A DNA stretch of 64,000 nt from Agrobacterium tumefaciens str. B6 (lineage in GTDB: Bacteria > Pseudomonadota > Alphaproteobacteria > Rhizobiales > Rhizobiaceae), in the NCBI RefSeq assembly GCF_001541315.1, contig NZ_LMVK01000012.1, positions 1 to 64,000 on the forward strand. Reading direction: 5' to 3'. Both the position numbers and the translations under genes were made by a program. Below, in pieces: positions 35,689 through 43,621 of this stretch (position 1 is the stretch's first letter; every line of letters begins with the position of its first letter). Under the pieces are notes generated by a model, which did no database searches, was not told where the DNA came from, and worked only from the letters and a program-made list of their open reading frames with translations.

Positions 35689-35701
35689 ACAATTCAATTG
35701 T
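35689..35701. promoter_or_regulatory. OhrR operator
   Basis: ACAATTCAATTGT is a 13-base palindrome in the ohrR-ohr intergenic region, 42 bases before the ohr start, within a longer AT-rich dyad (ATATTGCGC...TTCGATAT). It fits the AATTG-type OhrR site. Confidence 0.75.
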
Positions 35702-35742
35702 TCGATATAAGAACTCAACACCAACCCGAAGGAGTAAATGTC

Positions 35743-36165
35743 ATGCCCATTCTCTACACGACCAAAGCATCCGCCACCGGTGGCCGCGCCGGCAACGCCA
35801 AGTCGGAAGACGGCGTTCTCGACGTTACGCTGACCGTTCCGAAGGAACTGGGCGGCGATGGCGCCCGTGGCACCAATCCAGAACAGCTTTTCGCAGCCGG
35901 TTATTCCGCCTGCTTCCTGGGCGCGCTGAAATTTGTCGCCGGCAAGGAAAAGGTAAAGATTCCTGAAGACACCACTGTGACGGCAACCGTCGGTATCGGC
36001 CCGCGCGAAGATGGCGGCGGTTTCGGCATCGAAGTGTCGCTGAAGGCAAATATTCCGGGCGTCGAGCGCGAAGTCGCCGAAAAGCTGGTTGCTGCCGCTC
36101 ACATCGTTTGCCCTTACAGCCACGCCATGCGCACCTCCACGGAAGTGCCGGTCTCGGTGGCCTGA
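35743..36165 (+). CDS. ohr: organic hydroperoxide resistance protein (thiol peroxidase)
   Basis: Ohr reduces organic and fatty-acid hydroperoxides with a reactive thiol, recycled through lipoylated proteins. The 140-residue OsmC-fold protein has the catalytic Cys57 in GYSACFLGAL and the resolving Cys123 in IVCPYSHA, plus Arg42 in the ARGTNPEQLF segment. The start at 35743 follows AAGGAG and gives the usual length. It is controlled by the divergent ohrR, and a terminator follows at 36200-36220. Confidence 0.96.
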   Translation: MPILYTTKASATGGRAGNAKSEDGVLDVTLTVPKELGGDGARGTNPEQLFAAGYSACFLGALKFVAGKEKVKIPEDTTVTATVGIGPREDGGGFGIEVSLKANIPGVEREVAEKLVAAAHIVCPYSHAMRTSTEVPVSVA

Positions 36166-36199
36166 TCCAATCCGCGTGAGCAATTCCATGTGAGCAATG

Positions 36200-36220
36200 A
36201 GGCCGGGTTTATCCCGGCCT
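36200..36220 (+). terminator. terminator after ohr
   Basis: AGGCCGGG and CCCGGCCT form a perfect 8-base stem around TTTAT, followed by TCTTGTTTGT, 35 bases after the ohr stop. Confidence 0.8.
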
Positions 36221-36250
36221 TCTTGTTTGTGGAAATAAATATGCTATATT

Positions 36251-36264
36251 CTTTCCAAGGAAAG
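36251..36264 (+). promoter_or_regulatory. inverted repeat at the Xre-RES operon start
   Basis: CTTTCC and GGAAAG are inverted repeats separated by two bases. The right arm is also the ribosome binding site of the antitoxin gene. It could be the autoregulatory operator or a translation-control hairpin. Confidence 0.45.
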
Positions 36265-36274
36265 GATGTGCGCC

Positions 36275-36658
36275 ATGAATATTCACGCCAAGACCGCCAT
36301 GGAACCTGCTTCGCAGGGCAGGGTCGTCACCAAGGCCGTTATGACGGCTGCCGAGCGGCTGGGCCTGAATGCTGCCCGCACCGCGGATATTCTCGGTGTT
36401 TCCGCGCCGACGGTGTCGCGCATGAAACGGCTGGATTTCCTGCTGGAGCCGGGCGCCAAGTCCTTCGAGCTTGCGGTGCTGCTGATCCGGGTTTTCCGCT
36501 CGCTGGATGCGATTACCGGCGGCGATGAGGCGGTGGCTAAAAACTGGCTGCGCAATCACAATACGGCGCTTGATGCCGTGCCTGCCGAGAGGCTCACCAC
36601 CATTACCGGATTGATCGATGTCCTCTCCTATCTGGATGCCCGACGCGCTCCTGTCTGA
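36275..36658 (+). CDS. Xre/MbcA/ParS-family antitoxin
   Basis: The 127-residue protein has an Xre-like helix-turn-helix (ADILGVSAPTVSRMKRLDFLL) and a C-terminal MbcA/ParS (DUF2384-like) toxin-binding domain with AVAKNWLRNHNTALDAVPAERL. It is the antitoxin for the RES-domain toxin that follows, whose start lies inside its last codons. An ATG at 36266 would overlap the ribosome binding site; ATG 36275 has GGAAAGG at a proper distance and is preferred. Confidence 0.88.
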   Translation: MNIHAKTAMEPASQGRVVTKAVMTAAERLGLNAARTADILGVSAPTVSRMKRLDFLLEPGAKSFELAVLLIRVFRSLDAITGGDEAVAKNWLRNHNTALDAVPAERLTTITGLIDVLSYLDARRAPV

Positions 36659-37379
36659 AAAACGCGCCGCATCGGGAAAATACTGGCGGCTGGTGGAAGC
36701 GCAGCATCAGGTATCCACCATGAAACTGGTGGATACGGTGGAGGAGCAATCGCTGCTGGAAGATATTCTGGAGGCGAGTAAACGGCCGTTTCCGCCGGAA
36801 TGTGCCGGTTTCGACTATCTTCTTGCGACGCCCTTCCGTTATGGCGCCGCCTATCCGCACGGCTCGCGGTTCCGCCGGGCGGGCTTTACCGAAGGCGTTT
36901 ATTACGCCGCCGTGAAGGTGGAAACGGCGCTTGCCGAAATGGCCTTCTACCGGCTGCTGTTTTATGCGGAATCCCCCGGCACGCCGCTGCCCGCCAATCC
37001 CGCCGATTATTCCGCCTTCGCCGCCCGTATCGCTACCGATGCGGCGCTGGATTTGACGAAACCGGAACTGAACCGCGACGAAGCGCAGTGGACCGATCTG
37101 CAAAATTACGAGCCATGCCAGGCGCTGGCCGAGCAGGCACGTGTGGCCAAGATCGAGGCGATCCTTTACCGCTCGGTGCGCGATCCCGCTGGCGGCCTCA
37201 ATATCGCGATCCTGTCGCCAAAGGCCTTTGCCGAAAAAGCGCCGGTGGAACGCATGAGCTGGCGCATCCGCCTGTCGAAGACGGGCGTGCAGGCACTGTG
37301 TGAATTCCCGATGCGCAGAACGGGGTTTGCGGTCTCGGATTTCGCTGGCGATCCACGCCTCGCCAGCCTTTTGGGCTGA
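36618..37379 (+). CDS. RES-domain NAD+-degrading toxin
   Basis: RES toxins such as MbcT destroy NAD+. The 253-residue protein has the three signature residues: Arg in HGSRFRRAG, Glu in KVETALAEMAFYR, and Ser in LYRSVRDPAGG. These lie in the expected order in the central and C-terminal region. The ATG at 36618 lies 41 bases inside the antitoxin gene; ATG 36636 is an alternative. The overlap implies coupled translation. The pair is a complete, probably active Xre-RES module, separate from the ParE-type pair at 17666. Confidence 0.9.
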   Translation: MSSPIWMPDALLSEKRAASGKYWRLVEAQHQVSTMKLVDTVEEQSLLEDILEASKRPFPPECAGFDYLLATPFRYGAAYPHGSRFRRAGFTEGVYYAAVKVETALAEMAFYRLLFYAESPGTPLPANPADYSAFAARIATDAALDLTKPELNRDEAQWTDLQNYEPCQALAEQARVAKIEAILYRSVRDPAGGLNIAILSPKAFAEKAPVERMSWRIRLSKTGVQALCEFPMRRTGFAVSDFAGDPRLASLLG

Positions 37380-37417
37380 CGGGCGTTTGCTTGTTTTACC
37401 TCGGCCCTTAAGGACCA

Positions 37418-38932
37418 TCAGGCCGAAGCGAAAAACGCTTCGGGATCGTCGACTTCCACAAGTTTGCGCTTGTCGATCAGCCAGAAACGGGTTCCGACCG
37501 CCCGCACGAAACTCCTGTCATGCGAGACGAACACGCAGCTGGCCTCACGGCTGATGATTTCCGCCTCCAGCGCTTCCTGCCCGTCTATATCCAGATGGTT
37601 GGTGGGCTCGTCCAGCAGGTAGAAATTCGGCTCCGCCAGCCGCAGCGCCAGCATGGCAAGCCGCGCCTTCTGCCCGCCGGAAAGCGTTGCGATACGGCGT
37701 TTCTGCATTTCCATGTCGATGCCGGCGCCGGCAAGCAGGCCATGAATGCGCTGATCGCCAATATCGAAGCGGCGGGTCATGAACGCCGCCGGCGTGCTGT
37801 CGTCGTCGATTTCGGCAAGCGACTGATCGACATATCCGGCCACCAGCGAGGGCGTGGCCTTGACGCCCTCCAGTATCTGGCCCGCGTCCGATACCGCCGC
37901 CTGCAGAAGCGACATCAGCCGCGTCTTGCCGACGCCGTTGCGGCCGAGAATGACGATGCGGTCACCCTGGCGGACAAATTGCCGGCCGGTGCGAAACAGC
38001 AATGTTCCGTCCGGCGTCGAAACGGGGACATCTTCCAGCGTCACCAGAACCTTGGCATGGGTGCCGCGATTGGCGAGCTGGATCTTGCCGGCGGAACGCT
38101 CGGCATAGGCGGGCCGCGCCTTCTCCTCCAGCTTTTCGGCGCGCTGGCGCAATTGCTTGGTCTTGACGGTCAGAAGATCGCTGCCGGAATTGATGCCGAT
38201 GTTGTTGAGCTTGGCGGCCTGCCGGCGCAATTGCTGCGCGGTTTTCATGTCGCGCTGGAAACGCCGCTCATCGGCGGCATCCTCCTCTTCCAGTGCTAGC
38301 CGCGCATGGCCGTAGGGCAACCGGAACAGCGCCGAATTTTCCGGCCGCAGGAACAGCGTGGTCTTCGTGACATTGTCGAGAAAGGCGCGATCATGGCTGA
38401 CGATGATAACTGCGGTATCGCGCGGCAATTCAGCGAGCCAGTTTTCCAGCACGTTGATTTTTTCAAGGTCGAGATGGTTGGTCGGTTCATCGAGCAGGAG
38501 GACGTCAGGCTCGGTGATCCATGCCCGCGCCAGCATGGCCAGCCTCTGCCAGCCGCCGCTCAGCTCTTTCAGGCGGCGCTCGCGGAACGGCTCCGGCACC
38601 AGCATCGCGTCGAAAATAATGTCGGCGCGCCAGCTTTCACTGTCGATCGTATCCGCCGGCAGGGCGGAAAGCACGGCATCCCGCATCGTCTGTTCCATAA
38701 GCCGGGAGGGCAGGTGCTGGTGGACGATGGACTGCGTCAGCCCGCGCAGCCGGGTGATATCGCCGCTGGTGGCGTCCAGCTCACCGGCAAGGCAATTGAG
38801 CAGGGTGGATTTGCCGCAGCCATTGGCGGCGACGATGCCGATGCGATCCCCTGCATTCACGGTGAGGCTGAGATTGGAAAAAAGCGGCTTGCCCAGAATG
38901 ATTCCGAGGTTTCGAAGCGTGATGATGGTCAT
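37418..38932 (-). CDS. ABC-F family ATPase, possible ribosome-protection protein
   Basis: This soluble protein of 504 residues has two ABC domains and no membrane segments. The first has Walker A VAANGCGKS, signature LSGGW and Walker B LLLDEPTNHLD; the second has GRNGVGKT, LSGGQ and LLDEPTNHLD. Between them is a basic, helical linker (about 230-310), the part that reaches the ribosomal P site in ABC-F factors. Such proteins clear antibiotics from, or regulate, the ribosome. The ATG at 38932 is used since the upstream frame has no family features. A strong-SD leader ORF lies 158 bases upstream, a layout typical of antibiotic-inducible ABC-F genes. Confidence 0.87.
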   Translation of the reverse strand: MTIITLRNLGIILGKPLFSNLSLTVNAGDRIGIVAANGCGKSTLLNCLAGELDATSGDITRLRGLTQSIVHQHLPSRLMEQTMRDAVLSALPADTIDSESWRADIIFDAMLVPEPFRERRLKELSGGWQRLAMLARAWITEPDVLLLDEPTNHLDLEKINVLENWLAELPRDTAVIIVSHDRAFLDNVTKTTLFLRPENSALFRLPYGHARLALEEEDAADERRFQRDMKTAQQLRRQAAKLNNIGINSGSDLLTVKTKQLRQRAEKLEEKARPAYAERSAGKIQLANRGTHAKVLVTLEDVPVSTPDGTLLFRTGRQFVRQGDRIVILGRNGVGKTRLMSLLQAAVSDAGQILEGVKATPSLVAGYVDQSLAEIDDDSTPAAFMTRRFDIGDQRIHGLLAGAGIDMEMQKRRIATLSGGQKARLAMLALRLAEPNFYLLDEPTNHLDIDGQEALEAEIISREASCVFVSHDRSFVRAVGTRFWLIDKRKLVEVDDPEAFFASA

Positions 38933-39215
38933 AATTTGTCTCTGGCGAAACGGACCCGCGACGAACCGTGGTCTGCGGCAATGCAGTACGGGGTTTCGGT
39001 TCGGGATGATCCGTCGTGAAAACATGCGCAACGGCAGACAAGCTGCATTCTGCGCGGCCTTTTGGGCAAACCAGAGTTTTGGTGTTCCGGTCAGCCCTGC
39101 AAACGCGTCTGCAGGGCAAAAAGGTGGCAGAGCTGACGATTGCGCCAGAAGCAGGAAATATCCATGCGAAGCCTCCTTTCTTGAAACGGGTTGAACCGCT
39201 CCACCATTAACAGCG
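38933..39215 (-). promoter_or_regulatory. long leader of the ABC-F gene with candidate attenuation structures
   Basis: On the minus strand the leader contains a short ORF (39165-39091), a hairpin within its last codons (GCCCTGCA and TGCAGGGC, 39094-39117), and later GC-rich segments before the ABC-F start. CCAGAG next to the ABC-F start (on the minus strand) is complementary to CTCTGG about 130 bases upstream and could be masked by it. TTGCCT with TTAATG near 39235-39207 is a weak promoter candidate. Confidence 0.45.
39091..39165 (-). CDS. 24-residue leader peptide upstream of ABC-F gene
   Basis: AAAGGAGG lies 8 bases before an ATG that opens a 24-codon frame ending in TGA. The peptide starts Met-Asp-Ile-Ser-Cys-Phe-Trp and contains Arg8-Asn9-Arg10, an Arg-x-Arg motif of the kind that arrests ribosomes in the presence of macrolides in Erm leaders. 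A perfect 8-base hairpin overlaps its last codons. Position and strength suggest a cis-acting leader that controls the ABC-F gene, not a protein with its own job. This role is inferred. Confidence 0.55.
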   Translation of the reverse strand: MDISCFWRNRQLCHLFALQTRLQG

Positions 39216-39317
39216 GTGGTTGTTCGAGGCAATGGTTTTTGGAGTAGGACGCCGTGCGGGAGAATGCGGCAGGCCCGCACTCTCCCGTTTCAATCAGCTC
39301 TCGACCTTGAGCGGCTT

Positions 39318-39740
39318 TTATTGCTTCGCGACACGCGCGCGCAGCTCTTCGACATGGGCGGCGATTTCAGGCGTCACCACATCGCCGAAATCCTCCATTT
39401 CGAACATCGGGCGGATTTCGATCTCGCTGCGCTCCAGCATCGGGTTCGGGCAGCGTTTCACCCATTCCACGGCTTCGTCCATATCCTTCACATTCCAGAT
39501 CCAGAAACCGGCGACCAGCTCGTTGGTGTGCGGGAAGGGGCCATTGACGACGGTGCGGCTGTCGCCGTCAAAAATGACTCTCTTGCCCTTGGACGAGGGG
39601 TGCAGGCCGTCGCCGGATTGCATGATGCCGGCATTGACCAGTTCCTCGTTGAATTTCCCCATTGCCTCCATCAGCTCAGTCGTGGGCATGACGCCATCTT
39701 CGCTGCTCTTGGTGGCTTTTACAAAAACGATAACACGCAT
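39318..39740 (-). CDS. YCII/DGPF-domain protein
   Basis: The 140-residue protein begins MRVIVFVKATKSSEDG and has a ferredoxin-like YCII-related fold with FDGDSRTVVNGPFPHTNELVAGFWIW. This matches the DGPF-type members found beside ECF sigma factors and PhnB-like genes. Biochemical function is unknown. ATG 39740 follows AAGGAGGAAAG. It lies downstream of, and on the same strand as, the MarR gene at 39840, and probably belongs to the same regulatory group as the divergent DUF899 operon. Confidence 0.8.
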   Translation of the reverse strand: MRVIVFVKATKSSEDGVMPTTELMEAMGKFNEELVNAGIMQSGDGLHPSSKGKRVIFDGDSRTVVNGPFPHTNELVAGFWIWNVKDMDEAVEWVKRCPNPMLERSEIEIRPMFEMEDFGDVVTPEIAAHVEELRARVAKQ

Positions 39741-39839
39741 GATCTTTCCTCCTTGATCGCGTTTTCCGTAGTTTCGCTCCCCGGCACGACGGCCAGATGA
39801 CATTCTTGTCGACAAAAGTGGCGCTATGCCGGCTTCCCG

Positions 39840-40286
39840 TCAGCCGAGATCGATAAGATCGCGGCGCAGGCGGTCGGGGTCGCCGCTGCCGATGCGGGCC
39901 TCGATTTCGGCATGGGTCTGTTGCCAGCTGGGGAAGGCGGCGGTGAGCCCGGCCATGCCTGCGGCCGTCAGCCGCAGCCGCTTGCCGCGCTTGTCCTTCG
40001 GGTCCTGTTCGATGCTGACCAGCCCGCGCCGTTCCAAAGGCTTCAGCGCCGCCGTCAGCGTCGTGCGGTCCATGGCCAGAAGATTGGCGACCGGCCCCAT
40101 CGGCGGCGGCTCCGGCCGGTTGAGCGACATCAGCAGCGAAAATTGCCCATTGGTGATGCCGACCGGCTTCAGCGCATTGTCGAAAAGCCGCGCCAAAGCC
40201 CGCGCCGCACGCTGCGCATGCAGGCAGAGACAGGCGTCCCGCACGAAAAGAGTTGTCGAAAAAGGAATCACGCTGGCGTTTGACAT
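39840..40286 (-). CDS. MarR-family transcriptional regulator
   Basis: This 148-residue winged-helix regulator has ANLLAMDRTTLTAALKPLERRG as its recognition region and DPKDKRGKRLRLTAAG as its wing. Cysteines at about 19 and 21 (RDACLCLHAQ) in the N-terminal helix could sense oxidants, by analogy with OhrR, but this is inference. It is divergent from the DUF899-DUF1579-VOC operon, and a perfect 12-base palindrome lies 12 bases upstream of its start, so it probably represses that operon and itself. Confidence 0.87.
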   Translation of the reverse strand: MSNASVIPFSTTLFVRDACLCLHAQRAARALARLFDNALKPVGITNGQFSLLMSLNRPEPPPMGPVANLLAMDRTTLTAALKPLERRGLVSIEQDPKDKRGKRLRLTAAGMAGLTAAFPSWQQTHAEIEARIGSGDPDRLRRDLIDLG

Positions 40287-40297
40287 GGGATAAATAT

Positions 40298-40309
40298 GTT
40301 GATATCAAC
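40298..40309. promoter_or_regulatory. palindromic operator of the MarR/DUF899 region
   Basis: GTTGATATCAAC is a perfect 12-base palindrome located between the divergent MarR gene and the DUF899 operon. TTGATATCAA is typical of MarR/DUF-type regulator sites. Confidence 0.65.
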
Positions 40310-40435
40310 CTAATTAGTCAAGCGGAACTTGATGCCCCGCAGACTGTTAATTGCCTTTCAGCACAGAAATAGGCGGTGCCCTCCGTAAAAGCGGAGCGGT
40401 GCCGTGGTGAAAGACGGATCCAAGGAGGAAAGATC

Positions 40436-41164
40436 ATGTCTCATCCCGTCGTTTCGAAGGAGGAGTGGCTTGCGGCCCGCCGCGATCTGCTGGTGAAGGA
40501 AAAGGAACTGACCCGAGCCCGTGACAGGCTGAACGAGGCCCGGCGCTCGCTGCCCTGGGAAGAGGTGACGAAGGACTATATCTTCGACGCGCCTTCCGGC
40601 CCCAAATCGCTACAGGAACTGTTCGGCACCTGCAGCCAGCTGATCGTCTACCACTTCATGCTGGCGCCGGACTGGGAGGAGGGCTGTGTCGGCTGCTCTT
40701 TCTTTGCCGATCACGTCGATGGCGCGCTGATCCACCTCAAACATGGCGATGCGGGTTTCGTCGCGGTGTCGCGCGCGCCGCTTGAAAAGATCGAAAGCTA
40801 CAGAAACCGCATGGGCTGGAAATTCCCGTGGGTTTCAGCCGAAGGCAGCGATTTCAACTATGATTATCAGGCCTCGTTCCGCGACGAGGATATGACCAAA
40901 GGCGAAATCACCTATAATTACCGTGACATGGCGCCCTATGGCGACCTGAAGGACCTGCACGGCATCAGCGTTTTCGCCAAGGGCGATGACGGCAAGATCT
41001 ACCACACCTACTCCACTTACGCCCGCGGCGCGGAGCAGACGCTCGGTACGCTGATGCTGCTCGATCTGGTGCCAAAAGGCCGTAATGAAGAGGAGGTAAT
41101 GGATTGGGTGCGCCGTCACGACCAGTATGAGGACGCACCGAAGGCCGCTTCCTGCTGCCACTGA
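40436..41164 (+). CDS. DUF899-family thioredoxin-like protein
   Basis: The 242-residue cytoplasmic protein has a thioredoxin-like fold with the DUF899 hallmarks LFGTCSQLIVYHFM, GCVGCSFFADH and a C-terminal HDQYED block. The GCVGC pair resembles a redox-active CxxC. It is annotated in many genomes as a DUF899/thioredoxin-like protein without known substrate. The ATG at 40436 follows AAGGAGGAAAG. It heads an operon with the DUF1579 and VOC genes, divergent from the MarR regulator. Confidence 0.85.
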   Translation: MSHPVVSKEEWLAARRDLLVKEKELTRARDRLNEARRSLPWEEVTKDYIFDAPSGPKSLQELFGTCSQLIVYHFMLAPDWEEGCVGCSFFADHVDGALIHLKHGDAGFVAVSRAPLEKIESYRNRMGWKFPWVSAEGSDFNYDYQASFRDEDMTKGEITYNYRDMAPYGDLKDLHGISVFAKGDDGKIYHTYSTYARGAEQTLGTLMLLDLVPKGRNEEEVMDWVRRHDQYEDAPKAASCCH

Positions 41165-41191
41165 AAACTGACGGACGAGGAGGAAACGAAA

Positions 41192-41686
41192 ATGGAAATG
41201 GAAATCGCCAAGCCGCAGAAGGAACATGAATTCCTGAAGAGGATCGTCGGAGACTGGGTCATGACCTCCAGTTCCGGTCATGAGGACTACAATGCCGACG
41301 ACCCGTCGCAGCAATTCACCGAGACCGTCCGCTCCGTCGGCGGTTTGTGGATCATCGGCAACGGCACCGGCAAGATGCCTGACGGCACGGATATGACAGC
41401 CGTGATCACGGTCGGTTTCGATCCGGCCAAGGGCAATTTCGTCGGCACCTGGGTGGGGTCGATGATGACCAATCTCTGGGTCTACAAGGGCTGGCTGGAA
41501 GAGGACGGCAAGACCCTGACGTTGGAAGCGGAAGGCCCCGCCTTCGACGGCTCCGGCAGCACCGCTACCTATCATGACGTGCTGGTGCTGCATGATGATA
41601 ATCACCGCAGCTTTTCCGGCAGCGTCAAGCAGCCGGACGGCACATTCAAGACCTTCATGACATCGGAATTCCGCCGCAAGGCCTGA
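41192..41686 (+). CDS. DUF1579-family protein
   Basis: The 164-residue protein matches DUF1579 from HEFLKRIVGDWVMTSS at the start, followed by the repeated Trp/Gly pattern of a lipocalin-like small beta-barrel. There is no signal peptide, so it should be cytoplasmic. Function is unknown. The start has a perfect GAGGAGGAAACG ribosome binding site, 27 bases after the DUF899 stop. Confidence 0.82.
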   Translation: MEMEIAKPQKEHEFLKRIVGDWVMTSSSGHEDYNADDPSQQFTETVRSVGGLWIIGNGTGKMPDGTDMTAVITVGFDPAKGNFVGTWVGSMMTNLWVYKGWLEEDGKTLTLEAEGPAFDGSGSTATYHDVLVLHDDNHRSFSGSVKQPDGTFKTFMTSEFRRKA

Positions 41687-41782
41687 AGCCCCGCCGGAAT
41701 TTCACCTGAGCACCAGCGCCGCCGCGTCCTGCGGTGGGCAATGGCCGACACTCACCCGCCAAAACCTCCATAGGAGACGACA

Positions 41783-42562
41783 ATGTCCGATACACATGGA
41801 AAATTCATCTGGGTCGAGCTGATGACGCCCGACATGGAAGCGGCAGCCCGCTTTTATGGTCATGTCGTCGGCTGGCAGACCAAGGATTTCGGCTCGCCGG
41901 AAATGCCCTATCTGGTGCTGGAGGCCGATGGCAAAGGCATGGGCGGCGTCATGGAGCTGACCGACGAGCACAAGGGCCAGGGCATTCCCCCGAACTGGAC
42001 CGCTTATGTCGATGTTGACGATGTGGACGCCACGGCGAAACAATTCGCCGAAAAGGGCGGTGCGATCAGACGCCCCCCGCAGGATATTCCCGAAATCGGC
42101 CGCTTTGCCGTGGTCGCCGATCCCTTTGGTGCGGTGCTCTGTATCATGACGCCGCTGCCGATGGAAACCGGCGGTTTTCCCGAGGATATGCAGGAAAAGC
42201 AGGGCCATGTCGGCTGGCATGAACTCTTCACCGATAATGTTGATGAGGCCATGGCCTTTTACGGCGACGTGTTCGGCTGGACCAAGGACCATGATTTCGA
42301 CATGGGCGACATGGGCCCGTACCGCATCTTCGCCTACAAGGGCAAAGCCGTCGGCGGCATAATGAAACGCATGCCGCAGGTCCCTGTCTGTCATTGGGGT
42401 TATTACTTCAATGTGGATGGCATCGATGAAGCCATCACCCGCGTCAGCACCGGCGGCGGCAAGGTCGTCAACGGCCCGATGGAGGTTCCCGGCGGAAGCT
42501 GGATCGTCAATTGCGTCGATCCGCAGGGTGCCTATTTCTCGCTGGTTTCACAGAAGAAATAG
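41783..42562 (+). CDS. VOC-superfamily protein with two glyoxalase-like domains
   Basis: The 259-residue protein contains two tandem VOC (glyoxalase/bleomycin-resistance) modules: residues 1-125 begin with GKFIWVELMTPDMEAAARFYG, and residues 135-259 begin with GHVGWHELFTDNVDEAMAFYG. Each has plausible metal ligands. Such pairs occur in glyoxalases, dioxygenases and drug-binding proteins. It is the last gene of the probable DUF899 operon, 96 bases after the DUF1579 gene. A hairpin at 42578 ends it. Confidence 0.85.
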   Translation: MSDTHGKFIWVELMTPDMEAAARFYGHVVGWQTKDFGSPEMPYLVLEADGKGMGGVMELTDEHKGQGIPPNWTAYVDVDDVDATAKQFAEKGGAIRRPPQDIPEIGRFAVVADPFGAVLCIMTPLPMETGGFPEDMQEKQGHVGWHELFTDNVDEAMAFYGDVFGWTKDHDFDMGDMGPYRIFAYKGKAVGGIMKRMPQVPVCHWGYYFNVDGIDEAITRVSTGGGKVVNGPMEVPGGSWIVNCVDPQGAYFSLVSQKK

Positions 42563-42577
42563 TCCTGTTTTCTGATG

Positions 42578-42603
42578 ATCTGCCGGGGCTTTCTCCGGCA
42601 GAT
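42578..42603. terminator. terminator between VOC gene and LysR gene
   Basis: ATCTGCCGG and CCGGCAGAT form a perfect 9-base stem around GGCTTTCT between two convergent genes. T-rich sequence flanks it on both sides, so it may act in both directions. Confidence 0.65.
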
Positions 42604-43499
42604 TACCGCTCTCTCGACAGGCGGGCGGGATCGATGAAGGCGCGCAGCTTCGGCGCAAGGTTACGGCGGCTGGGGTAATAGAGATAAAATCCCGCAAAGG
42701 TCGGGGAATGGTCTTCCAGCATGGAAACGAGTTGCCCGCTCTCCAGATAGGGGCGGAACGTTTCTTCCATGCCGAAGGTGATGCCCGCGCCGGCGCAGGC
42801 CAGCTTGATCATCAGCTGCATGTCGTTGGTGGTGAAATCAGGCTCCACCGCCACCGCAAATTCGCGGCCGTTTTTGGCAAATTCCCACCTGTATGGCGCC
42901 ACACCCGGACGGGGGCGCCAGCCGATACACCTGTGCTGGATCAACTCGCGGGGCTGCACTGGCAGGCCGAAGCGGTCCCGATAGCCAGGGGAGCAGACGG
43001 CGAGCTGCCGCTGCGGAGCGGAAACCGGAACGGCAATCATGTCCTGCGCGATCAGTTCTCCAAGACGCACGCCGGCATCGTAATGTTCGGCGACGATATC
43101 GAATTCCTCGTCCGTCACGACGATATCAAGCTGCACCTCGGGGTGCATGTCCGCAAAGCTTGCAAGCAATGGCCCGGATAAAAAACGCTCGGCAATCGAG
43201 GAAACGGCAAGGCGCAACTGCCCGCGCACGGCGCCGCTCAGGGACGACGCAGCATTGGCTGCCTGGACGAGATTGCCGATGGATGGCGACACATCCGCAT
43301 AAAGCTGCTGCCCCGCTTCCGTCAGGCTGACGCTGCGCGTCGTGCGCTGTACCAGCGCTATTCCCATTGTCTCTTCAAGCTTGCGGATGGTCTGGCTCAC
43401 GGCGGACCGGGTTATGCCGAGCCTGTCCGCGACAGCCCGGAAGTTGCGCTCGTCGGCAACCATGCAGAATGTGGAAAGCGCGTTGAGATCGATGTTCAT
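42603..43499 (-). CDS. LysR-family transcriptional regulator
   Basis: This 298-residue regulator has the N-terminal LysR helix-turn-helix (ALSTFCMVADERNFRAVADRLGITRSAVSQTIRKLEE) and a periplasmic-binding-like effector domain. It is divergent from the SDR-CMD-Atu4866 operon, with the dyad TAGAAATTCTA just before its start, so it probably regulates that operon. The effector is unknown. Confidence 0.9.
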   Translation of the reverse strand: MNIDLNALSTFCMVADERNFRAVADRLGITRSAVSQTIRKLEETMGIALVQRTTRSVSLTEAGQQLYADVSPSIGNLVQAANAASSLSGAVRGQLRLAVSSIAERFLSGPLLASFADMHPEVQLDIVVTDEEFDIVAEHYDAGVRLGELIAQDMIAVPVSAPQRQLAVCSPGYRDRFGLPVQPRELIQHRCIGWRPRPGVAPYRWEFAKNGREFAVAVEPDFTTNDMQLMIKLACAGAGITFGMEETFRPYLESGQLVSMLEDHSPTFAGFYLYYPSRRNLAPKLRAFIDPARLSRER

Positions 43500-43503
43500 T
43501 GGT

Positions 43504-43514
43504 TAGAAATTCTA
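43504..43514. promoter_or_regulatory. dyad between lysR and SDR gene
   Basis: TAGAAATTCTA is a perfect 11-base palindrome with a central A, placed 5 bases upstream of the LysR start and within the divergent promoter region. It is a candidate LysR binding element. Confidence 0.4.
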
Positions 43515-43621
43515 TCCATTGAGGTTATGATTGAGGCGGTTATCACGACAATGCCCAAGCTTTATCTTGTCCGCAACGGTCGCTTTCAGAAAAAGCGGGC
43601 CGTAACACCAAGGAGAAAGCC

